From positions 304,248-368,247 of the forward strand of contig JAKFVU010000082.1 of assembly GCA_021732025.1 (NCBI GenBank): 64,000 nucleotides of DNA, given 5' to 3'. This document shows positions 54,252 to 63,279 of the stretch, one piece after another. The notes below the pieces were generated by a model. The model had not been told where the DNA came from. It saw only the letters and a list, made by a program, of their open reading frames with translations, and ran no database searches. Made by a program: the position numbers and the translations under genes. Source of the DNA: Candidatus Obscuribacterales bacterium. GTDB taxonomy: Bacteria > Cyanobacteriota > Vampirovibrionia > Obscuribacterales > Obscuribacteraceae. How positions within the stretch are numbered: the stretch's first letter is position 1; the number at the start of each line of letters is the position of its first letter.

Positions 54252-56387
54252 ATGGAAACCCTGAAACATCAACGTGATATCAAATTAGAAACTTTGCCAT
54301 CCGGCGTGGCGATTCTCTGGTTCAACTGTCCCGGCAAAGTAAACGTTTTAGGCAACGATGTACTGCTAGAGCTGACTGAACTCATACCTCAAATCAAGAC
54401 CGACAAAAAAATCAAAGCTTTGGTAATCGCATCGAGCAAACCAGACACATTCGTATCTGGTGCCGACCTTCACGAGATTATGAGCTTCGATTCTCACGCA
54501 CAAGCTCACAAGCTCTCGAAAGAGGGTCAAGCGGTATTCAACCAACTTGAGAATTTAGGCAAACCTACAGTTGCTGCCATTCATGGCGCCTGTCTTGGTG
54601 GCGGCTTAGAAGTTGCTCTGTGTGCCAACTATCGCATTTCATCAGATTCAGAGTTAAGCATTTTTGGCTTACCTGAAGTCAGACTAGGATTGATACCAGG
54701 CCTTGGTGGCACCCAGCGTCTACCGCGCTTGATACCGGTGAGATTGGCCCTAGAATATATTCTGACCTCTGAGATTGTTCCAGCAGAGAAAGCCCTTGAG
54801 CTTGGCATAATTGACCAGGTGGTGCCTCAAGCTGAACTTTACAAGACAGCAGAAGAGCTAGCTCTTGCAATGGTTAATGGCACTGCTAAACCAAGAGTTG
54901 CCAAAGAAGTAGAGAGCCCAGAGAAACTAAAAAAACTCTTTGCCACTATGGAACGCTCGATTAAAATTCGGCTAAAAGGCAATTATCCTGCACCACTAAA
55001 AGCAATTGAAGCTGTTCAATTGTCAACCACAGCCTCACTCGAAGATGGCCTGGCACTAGAAGCAAAATCGTTTGCCGACCTAGCCAATGACAAATCATCC
55101 AGCAATTTAATTCAGCTTTTCTTTTCGCAAGATTTCACCGCACGCTCTGCAGCAAGAACGGCAGAAAAATCTGGTGCCAAACAAGTAAAAACCCTCGGTG
55201 TCATCGGTAGTGGCATTATGGGAATGGACATTGCCAAGCTTGCAGCTGTGCATGGTATCAATGTTCGAGTAAGAACCAGTTCAGAAGCCCGCGCTCTAGA
55301 GATGGCTGATTTTGATTCCAGCCATGAAGAAGCTCATGCTTCGGCTCTCGCTAGCGGAACCACAGAACGGGGCAAAATTACATTTTCTGAGAAGCTCTCA
55401 ATTTTGGACGACTGCGATGTAGTGATCGAAGCCGTGCCAGAGGACAGCAAACTCAAGCAAAAGCTCTTAGCCGAAGTTGAGAAGCATGTGTCTGACGACT
55501 GTGTGTTGATAACCAACACATCGGCCCTAGAGCTGATAGAGCTAGGTCAAGAGATGAGCAAACCAGAACGCTTTGTTGGTTTGCATTTCTTCTATCCTGT
55601 CGACAAAATGCCTCTAGTAGAAGTGATCAGCCATCCCAGCACCAATTCCAAAACCAACAGCACAGCTCTTGGTCTAGTCACCAAGCTTGGCAAAGTGCCA
55701 ATTGGAGTAAAAGATTCAGTTGGTTTTTTAGTTAACCGTCTTCTCACGACACACCTCATGGAAGCATCACGTATGCTCGATGAAGGATATCCATTTAATT
55801 GGATAGAAGATGCAGCGGTTCAATTTGGTCTGCCCATGGGGCCATTCACCCTAGTGGATGAACTCGGCCTCCCTTTATGCTTCTCGGTAGCGAATAAATT
55901 GCACGCAGCTTTCGGCGACAGGTTTACCCCGCCAATAGCAATGAAAAGTACAGCTGCCGCTGGGTTAAAAGGAAAGGCTTCTGGCTCTGGTTGCTACCAT
56001 TGGGACGCTTCTGGACGCAAACTCGAGATCAATCCAGACTTCGCACGCATAACCAGCATGACAGTGAAAGAAGAGAAAGCCAGCCCAGAGCAAATTGCTG
56101 AGATTCAACACCGCCTCATATTTGTCATCGTCGATGAAGCAGCACGCTGCCTCGAAGAGAAGGTTGTGCGCAAGCCTAGAGAACTAGATTTGGCTTTAGT
56201 CATCGGCTCAGGCTTCCCGCCCTTCCGTGGCGGCGTATTGCGCTACGCAGACAGCTTTGGCATTCCTCAACTGATTGAAGAACTGAACAAAACCTACACC
56301 ACATGCGAGCCCAAGAGGCAGGTGTCAAACCTGCTTACTTCGATGAGTGAGAGCGGTAGACGATTCTATTCTTCCGGTGACAACTAA
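54252..56387 (+). CDS. Bifunctional enoyl-CoA hydratase/3-hydroxyacyl-CoA dehydrogenase (FadB/FadJ type)
   Basis: 711 residues from ATG 54252, preceded by ATGAGG 4 nt upstream. The crotonase domain (residues 1 to about 290) has GADLHEI, the oxyanion-hole GACLGGGLEVALC, and LPEVRLGLIPGLGGTQRLPR with a catalytic Glu. The dehydrogenase domain starts with the Rossmann motif VIGSGIMGMDIA (about residue 315) and has VGLHFFYPVDKMPLVEV with the catalytic His. It performs steps two and three of fatty-acid beta-oxidation. No thiolase gene is in view. Assignment to FadB or FadJ is not possible by eye. Confidence 0.93.
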   Translation: METLKHQRDIKLETLPSGVAILWFNCPGKVNVLGNDVLLELTELIPQIKTDKKIKALVIASSKPDTFVSGADLHEIMSFDSHAQAHKLSKEGQAVFNQLENLGKPTVAAIHGACLGGGLEVALCANYRISSDSELSIFGLPEVRLGLIPGLGGTQRLPRLIPVRLALEYILTSEIVPAEKALELGIIDQVVPQAELYKTAEELALAMVNGTAKPRVAKEVESPEKLKKLFATMERSIKIRLKGNYPAPLKAIEAVQLSTTASLEDGLALEAKSFADLANDKSSSNLIQLFFSQDFTARSAARTAEKSGAKQVKTLGVIGSGIMGMDIAKLAAVHGINVRVRTSSEARALEMADFDSSHEEAHASALASGTTERGKITFSEKLSILDDCDVVIEAVPEDSKLKQKLLAEVEKHVSDDCVLITNTSALELIELGQEMSKPERFVGLHFFYPVDKMPLVEVISHPSTNSKTNSTALGLVTKLGKVPIGVKDSVGFLVNRLLTTHLMEASRMLDEGYPFNWIEDAAVQFGLPMGPFTLVDELGLPLCFSVANKLHAAFGDRFTPPIAMKSTAAAGLKGKASGSGCYHWDASGRKLEINPDFARITSMTVKEEKASPEQIAEIQHRLIFVIVDEAARCLEEKVVRKPRELDLALVIGSGFPPFRGGVLRYADSFGIPQLIEELNKTYTTCEPKRQVSNLLTSMSESGRRFYSSGDN

Positions 56388-56463
56388 CGAAGAGCTGCAA
56401 GCCTTGCGTTTCGCTGAAAGAAATCACCTTCGTATTCTCCGATAGAAATAACAGAAATTACAT

Positions 56464-56492
56464 TTGACAGTGCTCTCTGGCGCGCTTACTAT
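56464..56492 (+). promoter_or_regulatory. Predicted sigma-70 promoter inside convergent gap
   Basis: TTGACA (56464-56469), exactly 17 bp, then TACTAT (56487-56492). The -35 is a perfect consensus and the -10 matches 4 of 6. No large gene lies downstream on this strand. Confidence 0.5.
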
Positions 56493-56644
56493 ACGACTAT
56501 CGAAATATAATGAAAACCTTAATACGGGGCATAACCTCGGCTGTAAATCAGCCTTGGCGCGGCAGTAAAACGCCTATGCATGACGAACCGTTGCAGCATT
56601 CAGCATATTGAGGATTCCTCGCTCATCCCCTGATAGGTCCCTCT

Positions 56645-56755
56645 ATGGAAGAAATTCTCTGCATATTCTCAATTCCCGTCATATACGTTATGTCGTTCAA
56701 AATTAGCAGCTTAATTGATGGCATGCTCGAAAAGCGCTGGCCAACAGAGACTTAA
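56645..56755 (+). CDS. Possible 36-residue hydrophobic small protein
   Basis: ATG 56645 to TAA 56755: MEEILCIFSIPVIYVMSF, then KISSLIDGMLEKRW. The first 18 residues could form a membrane helix and the rest is amphipathic. Upstream AGG is weak. Supported mainly by the promoter 150 bp upstream and the otherwise empty gap; it may be chance. Confidence 0.3.
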   Translation: MEEILCIFSIPVIYVMSFKISSLIDGMLEKRWPTET

Positions 56756-56815
56756 GCGTTAGCAAGCTCACTAATTTATCCAGACCAAGCCCTACTAAAG
56801 CTAGCTAGTACGCAA

Positions 56816-57808
56816 CTAACTGAGCTGAACCACGATCTTGCCTTTCTGTTCGTTCGACTCCATGTAGTTGTGCGCCGCCACAATTTGATCGAACGGAAAT
56901 ATCTTGTCTATGACCGGATTCAGTGAGCCATCACTGAGACCACCATAAACATAGTCTTTACCGCGTGCGAATCGACCGGCATCGTCGGTCACTTGAAACA
57001 TAGTGTATCCACGCACTGTGAGCCCCTTCTTGAGAGAAATCTGCAAGGGGAAGGCGGTCGTCTCCAGACTCAAAGCACCATATATAAAGATAGAAGCCTC
57101 ATAGGCAGCGGCCTTAGCCAGCTGTTGTAAAAGTGGCCCGGCGATTGCATCAAATATAAGGTCAGCCCCTCTTCCACTAGTTGCGGCCTTGACTTCGCTA
57201 ACGATATCACTTTGATCAGTGACTACAACATGATGTGCACCAGCATCGAGTAGAGTTTGTTTCTTCGCGGCACCGCGAGTAGTGGCGATGACATTTGCAC
57301 CCTGGCGTCTAGCAATTTGGATGGCAGCAAAACCAACTGAACTTGAGGCGGCAGTAATTAGAACAGTTTGGTCTCGTCTAAGATTTCCTAATTCGATCAA
57401 AGCACCGTAAGCCGTCAGATACTGCATCCAGATTGAAGCAGCCTGAACATCGCTTAAATTATCTGGATACTTAGCCAGGGCGCGAGCTGGCACTACAGCC
57501 CACTCGCCATAAACGCCGTATTTAGTTTGAGAAAAGCAGGGCACCGTACTAACTTTATCGCCAATAGCAAAACCCTGTACATGCTCGCCCAGAGCCTCGA
57601 TCACACCACTCGCTTCATAGCCAATGCGAGAAGGTAAGACTGCTTTTTCTAAATAGCGTCCTTGTCGCAGCAATACTTCGGCTCGATTCAAACCGAGGGC
57701 TTTGACACGAATTCGCACCTCGTCAGGACCGGGCTCTAACTCAGGCATCTCCTCAATTTGTAAAACCTCAGCAGCACCGACTTGGTGAAAACGTACGATT
57801 CTAGACAC
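56816..57808 (-). CDS. Medium-chain dehydrogenase, quinone-oxidoreductase type
   Basis: 330 residues from GTG 57808, chosen because GAGGAAA lies upstream and the family start VSRIVRFHQVG follows; the frame extends 16 codons further without a family match. The GroES-like N-terminal domain (LGLNRAEVLLRQGRY, IGYEASGVIEALG) is followed by a Rossmann domain with AASSSVGFAAIQIARRQGA, the NADPH site of zeta-crystallin-type enzymes. Zinc ligands of true alcohol dehydrogenases are absent. It probably reduces quinones or enals with NADPH. Divergent from ribokinase (144 bp). Confidence 0.88.
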   Translation of the reverse strand: MSRIVRFHQVGAAEVLQIEEMPELEPGPDEVRIRVKALGLNRAEVLLRQGRYLEKAVLPSRIGYEASGVIEALGEHVQGFAIGDKVSTVPCFSQTKYGVYGEWAVVPARALAKYPDNLSDVQAASIWMQYLTAYGALIELGNLRRDQTVLITAASSSVGFAAIQIARRQGANVIATTRGAAKKQTLLDAGAHHVVVTDQSDIVSEVKAATSGRGADLIFDAIAGPLLQQLAKAAAYEASIFIYGALSLETTAFPLQISLKKGLTVRGYTMFQVTDDAGRFARGKDYVYGGLSDGSLNPVIDKIFPFDQIVAAHNYMESNEQKGKIVVQLS

Positions 57809-57952
57809 TAAAATTGTTTCCTCGAAAAGCAATGAGAATCTCGCTAGCAGCAACACTAACTCAGCGGCCGTTAGATGGAGCAGGCAAGAAAGTAATAATA
57901 GTACCTTCTGCTAAAATAGCTGCCAACTAAACAATAAACCGAGGAAAAGTTA

Positions 57953-58924
57953 GTGGGCACAAGCGTAGAAGCCGACGTTGTCACAGAAACAATGGCAGAA
58001 GTAGTCGTCATTGGCAGCTTGAGCATGGATATTGTAATCCGGGTACCACGATTACCAGGTCGCGGCGAAACCTTGAAAGGCACGACCTTCGATACTTTTC
58101 CTGGCGGCAAAGGCAATAACCAGGCACTAGCGGCAGCCCGCTCAGGTGCAACAGTAGCAATGATTGGCAAAGTCGGTGACGATGCTTACGGTCAAATTCT
58201 AGTGGACACCTTGAAAGAGAACGGCGTCAACACCCAAGGCATGACTAAAGACAAAGAACAAACCACAGGCATTGCCAATATATGGGTTGGTCCATCTGGT
58301 GAAAATAGTATTGTCATTGTGCCTAACGCTAACAATGCGATGACCCCAGCATACATAAGCTCAAAGAGCGATTTGCTTGCCAACGCCAAAGTACTGCTAC
58401 TTCAATTGGAAATTCCAACTGAGGCTGTCATAGCCGCAGCTAAATTGGCTCGTAGCAACGGTTTAACTGTCATACTCAACCCAGCACCAGCTCCAGAAAA
58501 CGGGTTGCCAGCTGAACTTCTACAAAATATTGATGTGATCGTGCCAAACGAAACGGAAGCACACCTGCTTACAGGTATCGATCCAAGTTCGCCCCAACTC
58601 GCTCATCTGTGCGCCCGCAAACTTTTAGACATGGGCCCTAAGGGAGTGATACTAACACTCGGTGAGCGTGGTGCTTTGATTTTGGAAAGTTCCGCCTCCG
58701 ATAAACCACAAACAGTTAGTGCCTTCAAAGTTTCGGTGGTCGATTCGACTGCCGCTGGTGACGCTTTCTGTGGCGCTCTGGCAATGAGACTGGCAAAGGG
58801 TGACACCCTAGCAGAAGCAGCTCAATACGGTTGCGCAGCGGGCTCTCTAGCCTGTACCAAGGCTGGTGCCGTGCCCTCACTGCCCCGGCTTCCTGAACTG
58901 GAAAAATTAATTGGTTGTCGATAA
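57953..58924 (+). CDS. rbsK: Ribokinase (PfkB family)
   Basis: 323 residues from GTG 57953 with GAGGAAA 5 nt upstream; a 13-residue N-terminal extension precedes the usual start at AEVVVIGSLSMDIVIRV. The family signatures are GGKGNNQA, IGKVGDDAYG, NPAPAP, VPNETEA and the catalytic DSTAAGDAFCGAL with its base Asp. It phosphorylates D-ribose to ribose-5-phosphate; the annotation as ribokinase rather than another PfkB sugar kinase is supported by the NPAP and NE motifs. No ribose transporter is adjacent. Confidence 0.88.
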   Translation: MGTSVEADVVTETMAEVVVIGSLSMDIVIRVPRLPGRGETLKGTTFDTFPGGKGNNQALAAARSGATVAMIGKVGDDAYGQILVDTLKENGVNTQGMTKDKEQTTGIANIWVGPSGENSIVIVPNANNAMTPAYISSKSDLLANAKVLLLQLEIPTEAVIAAAKLARSNGLTVILNPAPAPENGLPAELLQNIDVIVPNETEAHLLTGIDPSSPQLAHLCARKLLDMGPKGVILTLGERGALILESSASDKPQTVSAFKVSVVDSTAAGDAFCGALAMRLAKGDTLAEAAQYGCAAGSLACTKAGAVPSLPRLPELEKLIGCR

Positions 58925-59005
58925 TTTATAGGACGCTTGGGAGAAATTCTGGGTATAAAACTTTAGGAGTCTAAGGTCGTTTACTCAACTTTATCTTAGG
59001 CTGCC

Positions 59006-59911
59006 ATGCAAAAACTGCGTGTCTTTATTTTGTTGTGCGTCATTACGCTGTTAACAGCTCCAGCACAGTCAGCAACTTTAGACGATACTTTTGATCAAGC
59101 TACATCGGCTGAGACTCACGGCCAGTTTCGTGAAGCGATGGCTGGCTATCAAAAAGTAATTGAGGCCTCAGCCAAAACAAACGAAGATGCTTGGGCCGCA
59201 AGAAGCAAAGCTCGAATTGCTCGACTACTAGTCAACAAAGGTCTAATTAAAGAGGCAGAACCGCTCTATCTGCAATCGCTTAAATTGACCCAAGCTCAAT
59301 TTAGAAAAGATCCTGAGTTGATGGTAGATCTCGATGATTTAGCCGAGAGCTATACGGCTCAGTCAAAAAAACTACCAGACGCGAAAGAGTGTCTATTCCA
59401 CGCATTGGCTCTAAGACTGGTTGTAGACCCACATCATCCAAACGTCAATCAATCTTATCGCCAAATCGCGCTATATATGTTAGGTCGCGGAGATCGAGCA
59501 GCAGCTGAAAGGTATATCAAGCAAGGCATAGAACTGGAAAAGAATTGCCCGCCGAGCAAACTGTATCGTTTGGTGCAGGATCAAGGACTTCTGGCAAGCA
59601 TTTACATGCAAAGCAATGACTGGGTTAAAGCAGAGCAGACCACAAGAGAACTACTCACTCAAGCAGAAAAGTATCCTTTTTTATCTTGGGCATGGCCGCA
59701 ACTACACTGCACTTTAGGTCAATGCCATTCGCAAAGATACCAATACGAAGAATCGGATCGCGAATATCAATTGGCTCTTACGTTAGCAAAAAAATACCCA
59801 AATCCAAACGGTGACATTAGCCCTGAATGTGTAAAAGGGTTAAAAGAAAATGCGATTTTGAAATTGAAAAATAAAAGCAAAGCGAAGCTTGTAGTAAAGG
59901 CGAAGCACTAG
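59006..59911 (+). CDS. Secreted TPR protein
   Basis: 301 residues from ATG 59006. Signal peptide MQKLRVFILLCVITLLTAPA, cut around QSA. TPR-like helices follow (FREAMAGYQKVIEASAKTN, IKEAEPLYLQSLKLTQAQF, AAAERYIKQGIELEKN, EESDREYQLALTLAKKYP), of the kinesin-light-chain type also seen in locus A. The Lys-rich end overlaps the convergent LysM gene by 4 bp. Binding partner unknown. Confidence 0.78.
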   Translation: MQKLRVFILLCVITLLTAPAQSATLDDTFDQATSAETHGQFREAMAGYQKVIEASAKTNEDAWAARSKARIARLLVNKGLIKEAEPLYLQSLKLTQAQFRKDPELMVDLDDLAESYTAQSKKLPDAKECLFHALALRLVVDPHHPNVNQSYRQIALYMLGRGDRAAAERYIKQGIELEKNCPPSKLYRLVQDQGLLASIYMQSNDWVKAEQTTRELLTQAEKYPFLSWAWPQLHCTLGQCHSQRYQYEESDREYQLALTLAKKYPNPNGDISPECVKGLKENAILKLKNKSKAKLVVKAKH

Positions 59912-62508
59912 AACTGTCTAAATGCCTTTATTTCAGCCGGTGTTGGCAAGTCTATTACAACACCAGCAACAAGTGGATGACGACCGTATTCTTCTTCTGG
60001 CAAAACATATTTCTTGTTCTTCTTAAACAATAATGGTGCCAAAGCAAGGTCGTTTAACTCCACCACGGCAACAGATTCAATGGTATCGCCGGCACGGACA
60101 ATATAGGTGTAGCGTCCGAGAGGAGCCTGAATTTCCTTGCCACTGTTTGCATCATCGTCTTCGCTATTCCACGTTGCTTCTTGTGCATCAAGAGCAGAAT
60201 TGACATATCGCAATCGCTTGTCGCCTTCTCTCACCAATGGTACTTCAATTGGCACTGACTCAGCTTCTTCTTTGCCATCGCTGATTTCAAAATCGTTATC
60301 ACTAGACGAAGGCAAGGTGTGCTCCTGCTCTTCAATAAGCCGGCGCCGCTCACTCAGATCTGCCGGCATAGTTTGCCGAGTAGAGCTTTGATCTACAACC
60401 TGATTTTTGGCTGAAACATCGATGTAAGGCATGGCACTGGCAGTGGCTGAAACTTTGGTATCGGTGAGCGGTTCAGCTTTGACTGGTATTGGTTTTGGCT
60501 GATCTAGCTTGACTTGATCGGCTCTGACTGGTTCAACTTTAGTCTGGGCAGCAGGCTCAACACGACGCCCGGCACCAGTGTAATTGCTATCAACTCCGTG
60601 CAGTTGGATAAATGGACGCGACTTTGATTCTGGATTATTTATATCAAACGGTTTGGATTCCACCTGCTTGGTGTCTATTTGTTTGCCGTCAATCGGCTTG
60701 CCTTCAGGAGATTTACTAGCGTCGGGCTTTCCTGCAACAAGCTTGCCACCATCGAGTTTAGTTTGCGCATTAGGAAGTGGTGAATCACTTGGTTTAAGAT
60801 CAGGTGCTCTAACAATGCTCCAATTGACAAAGCCTTTGGGGATCAGTACAGCAATGATTTGCACGCTGCTAATGTCATCACGCAGTGGTGGCATTTTTCC
60901 GCGCATAGAAACAGCAGCTAACTCGCCTTCCTTAAGTGGAACAGCAGGCTGCGTCCGGTCGCCAATGTTCTTGAGCGACCCTTTGATATTGTCTTTGACT
61001 GTTTCAACTAGCCCGAGGAAACCATCTATGGCATTGGACTTGCCACCAGGTATTCCAGCACCGCTTTTGGTGTCACCAGCAACTAATTTACCATCAGGGC
61101 CACCAACTTTTATGTCGCTCTTACCCTCTGTCTTGTTGGCCTCTGACTTGTTGCCCTCAGGCTTGGCAGGCAATCCAAAGCCACGAATGCCAGCCTGATT
61201 CTCGATAAACTGAATGAAAGCAGATGGACCACCACCTCCTGTTTTTCCATCACCAATTTTTCCTTCAATTGACCGACCATCCGGTATCTTACCGTCAGCT
61301 ATTTTGCCGTCTCCAAATTTAGCTTCACCCGCTGGGCCACCGGTAGTCTTTCCTTCGGCGATTTTGCCATCCGGCAACCGGCCATCGGGGAGTCTAGCCT
61401 GTCCACGGTCGCCGTCTAATTTGCCGTCGCCAATTTTGCCTTCAGTTAAGGGGACCTGACCGCTGCGAACACCGTCACCCTTACTTTCCGCAGGTTTTGC
61501 CTCAGCTAATTTTCCATCTAACCGCACTCCATCTGTAGCCTTTGAATCAATGCCTTTGGAAATAATGCCTTGATTCGTATGGTCAATGCCGGATCGAGTG
61601 CCTTCTTGTGCAGAGTAATTTTTGAGCACAGAAGCCCCGTTAGCCTGACGGGCAGCGGCGTCAGTGGATTGAACTGCGGTTTGCCGACTCGCATCATCGG
61701 CTTTAACATGCTCAGGGCCAGCTTGCACTTTACCAGTTAGAGCGCCGGTGCCTAATTCTCCACCTCTCAAACCGGTATCGCTGCTGCGAACTCCCAGCGC
61801 TTCTTGGGCTTTGGCTATTGCGGGATCATGGGCTTTACCGCTTAAATCTTGCGGCCTTGCCACGGCAGGGTCGTGAACTCTCCCATCAGTTGTACCGGGC
61901 GGAGCAATAACTCCCTGCTGGGTCTTGCCTTCGGGGCCTGCGACAATTGCTAACCCAGGTAAGTGTGGCCGGTCAGAAGGCAAATCTGAGGGAGTGGCGC
62001 TGAGTTTATCCGGTGCTCGATCAGGAACCTTAGCTACTGGTTGGTTTGCCACCTCAGCAGGGCGTTGCCCAGGTTGCTCAACTAAGTTTTGAGCTCTAGG
62101 GATGACGCCATCACTCTGAGTGCTTGGCTGTTCAACGCCTCGAGTATTTGCCCCAGCTCTCGTGCCAGGATCAACGCCTCGATCGGCCGTCTGATTCGCT
62201 GGGATGACAGTGTCTCTGGCTTGTGTATCTTTCGCAACTGGGGCAACAGTGCCTGGTTCGACTTTTTGGTAGGACCTGCCGGTGGTATCGGCGTCGGGTT
62301 TTACACCATCGGCCGGTTTGGCGGGGGTGGTAGTTTTTTCAGCTGTAGCTCTTGAATTCAAAATTAAAGCGCTATTCGGTGCCCCTTCATTGTTTTCAAA
62401 GGATCCGTCTCTATCACTGAATGCATCGGCAAAGGACTTTCTCGAGGCGGCATCCTTAACCCGGTCGCCTTCCGGTTTCGAAGCTTGATTTTCTACTTGG
62501 TCGGCCAT
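59908..62508 (-). CDS. Low-complexity repeat protein with C-terminal LysM-like domain
   Basis: 866 residues from ATG 62508, with GGAG 5-6 nt upstream. No signal peptide. The bulk is disordered, rich in Gly, Asp, Lys, Pro and Ala, with pentapeptide-like repeats of the form (D/E)GK(I/L)x around residues 360-440 (GDGKIADGKIPDG) and 600-650. Near the end, YIVRAGDTIESVAVVELNDLALAPLLFKKN resembles LysM, which binds peptidoglycan, followed by GVVIDLP, as in LysM adaptor domains. Lack of a signal peptide is odd for a wall-binding protein. Overlaps the convergent TPR gene by 4 bp. Confidence 0.65.
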   Translation of the reverse strand: MADQVENQASKPEGDRVKDAASRKSFADAFSDRDGSFENNEGAPNSALILNSRATAEKTTTPAKPADGVKPDADTTGRSYQKVEPGTVAPVAKDTQARDTVIPANQTADRGVDPGTRAGANTRGVEQPSTQSDGVIPRAQNLVEQPGQRPAEVANQPVAKVPDRAPDKLSATPSDLPSDRPHLPGLAIVAGPEGKTQQGVIAPPGTTDGRVHDPAVARPQDLSGKAHDPAIAKAQEALGVRSSDTGLRGGELGTGALTGKVQAGPEHVKADDASRQTAVQSTDAAARQANGASVLKNYSAQEGTRSGIDHTNQGIISKGIDSKATDGVRLDGKLAEAKPAESKGDGVRSGQVPLTEGKIGDGKLDGDRGQARLPDGRLPDGKIAEGKTTGGPAGEAKFGDGKIADGKIPDGRSIEGKIGDGKTGGGGPSAFIQFIENQAGIRGFGLPAKPEGNKSEANKTEGKSDIKVGGPDGKLVAGDTKSGAGIPGGKSNAIDGFLGLVETVKDNIKGSLKNIGDRTQPAVPLKEGELAAVSMRGKMPPLRDDISSVQIIAVLIPKGFVNWSIVRAPDLKPSDSPLPNAQTKLDGGKLVAGKPDASKSPEGKPIDGKQIDTKQVESKPFDINNPESKSRPFIQLHGVDSNYTGAGRRVEPAAQTKVEPVRADQVKLDQPKPIPVKAEPLTDTKVSATASAMPYIDVSAKNQVVDQSSTRQTMPADLSERRRLIEEQEHTLPSSSDNDFEISDGKEEAESVPIEVPLVREGDKRLRYVNSALDAQEATWNSEDDDANSGKEIQAPLGRYTYIVRAGDTIESVAVVELNDLALAPLLFKKNKKYVLPEEEYGRHPLVAGVVIDLPTPAEIKAFRQF
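61231..61455 (-). repeat. 15-bp-period repeat region encoding DGK(I/L) pentapeptides
   Basis: Irregular units on the minus strand encode (G/D)-(D/E)-G-K-(I/L), many with Pro, Gly or Arg substitutions. A second, shorter cluster is at about 60650-60770. Third-position changes are frequent, so the array is not recent. Confidence 0.7.
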
Positions 62509-62583
62509 AGATGCTCCATCCAATGAAGAAAACAACCTACATCATTATTCTGCCACTTTAGGCAGTCTAGCTAACGATTGGCA

Positions 62584-63240
62584 TCACTTCGTTTTAGTCT
62601 GGCTTTTGACTATTTGGTGGTTCGGCCTAAGCTCACGCTTCAAATCTGATACCAGTGCCTTAGCTTTAACATCCGAGGGGTTAAGCATTACCACTTTTTC
62701 CAGATCTTGCAAGGCTTTCTCACAAGGACCATAAATTCGAAAATAACATATTGATCGACAATCGTACGCAGCAACATTGGAAGGTTCAACTTGAATTAGC
62801 TGTGTGAGAACCTCAACAGATTCTTGATATCGCTCTGCATTTTTCAGGCACCTGGCCTTATTAAGCAATAGTTTAGGAGTAGGGGGGGCTAACTTAAACG
62901 CCATATCAAGCGAGTCGTTTGCCTCAGAGAAGCGTTTCTGCCCAAATTCACCATCGGAGCGGATTAGATACGCCTCTCTCAATTTCGGATCCTTCCGGAT
63001 TAGCTTATTGGCCTCAGCGATCTGTTCGTCATAACGTTTCAAGCGTCCAAGAATTGCGGCATGCTGCAGCTGGAAAGTTATGTCATTCGGCTTCTTAGCT
63101 AAATCCGCATCAATAGCCTTGAGCAAAGCAAGATTCTGCTCCTGAGTTGCCTCCAGGCACCACGCCGGGCCGCCAGAAACTCCAACAGCTAAAACAATTG
63201 CACCACTCAAAGCCAAACTAAAAAATCGATTGAGCATCAT
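62584..63240 (-). CDS. Secreted TPR protein
   Basis: 218 residues from ATG 63240, with AGGA 5 nt upstream. Signal peptide in residues 1-28 (FFSLALSGAIVLAVGVSGGPAWC). Four or five TPR units follow (YDEQIAEANKLIRKDPKLREA, FSEANDSLDMAFKLAP, YQESVEVLTQLIQVEPSN, EKALQDLEKVVMLNPSD). It is 39 bp after the partial kinase gene on the same strand, so it may belong to that signalling operon. Confidence 0.78.
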   Translation of the reverse strand: MMLNRFFSLALSGAIVLAVGVSGGPAWCLEATQEQNLALLKAIDADLAKKPNDITFQLQHAAILGRLKRYDEQIAEANKLIRKDPKLREAYLIRSDGEFGQKRFSEANDSLDMAFKLAPPTPKLLLNKARCLKNAERYQESVEVLTQLIQVEPSNVAAYDCRSICYFRIYGPCEKALQDLEKVVMLNPSDVKAKALVSDLKRELRPNHQIVKSQTKTK

Positions 63241-63279
63241 AGAAGTCCTTTCAAAAACTTCGGTCGCTCAAGCAGTCTA

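Larger units (their letters stand above)
56388..56815. other. 428-bp gap between convergent genes
   Basis: The only stretch over 300 bp without an obvious gene. It holds a good promoter (56464-56492), a short hairpin with arms GGCTG/CAGCC (56539-56553), and a 36-codon frame (56645-56755). A small RNA or small-protein transcript would explain the gap; elsewhere convergent genes are 3-56 bp apart. Confidence 0.5.

Noticed and set aside
60584..61198. 204-codon plus-strand frame and a neighbouring one at 61214-61459
   Set aside because: Antisense of the DGK repeat region; Pro/Ser/Leu composition follows from complementing Gly/Asp/Lys codons, and no start signal is present.
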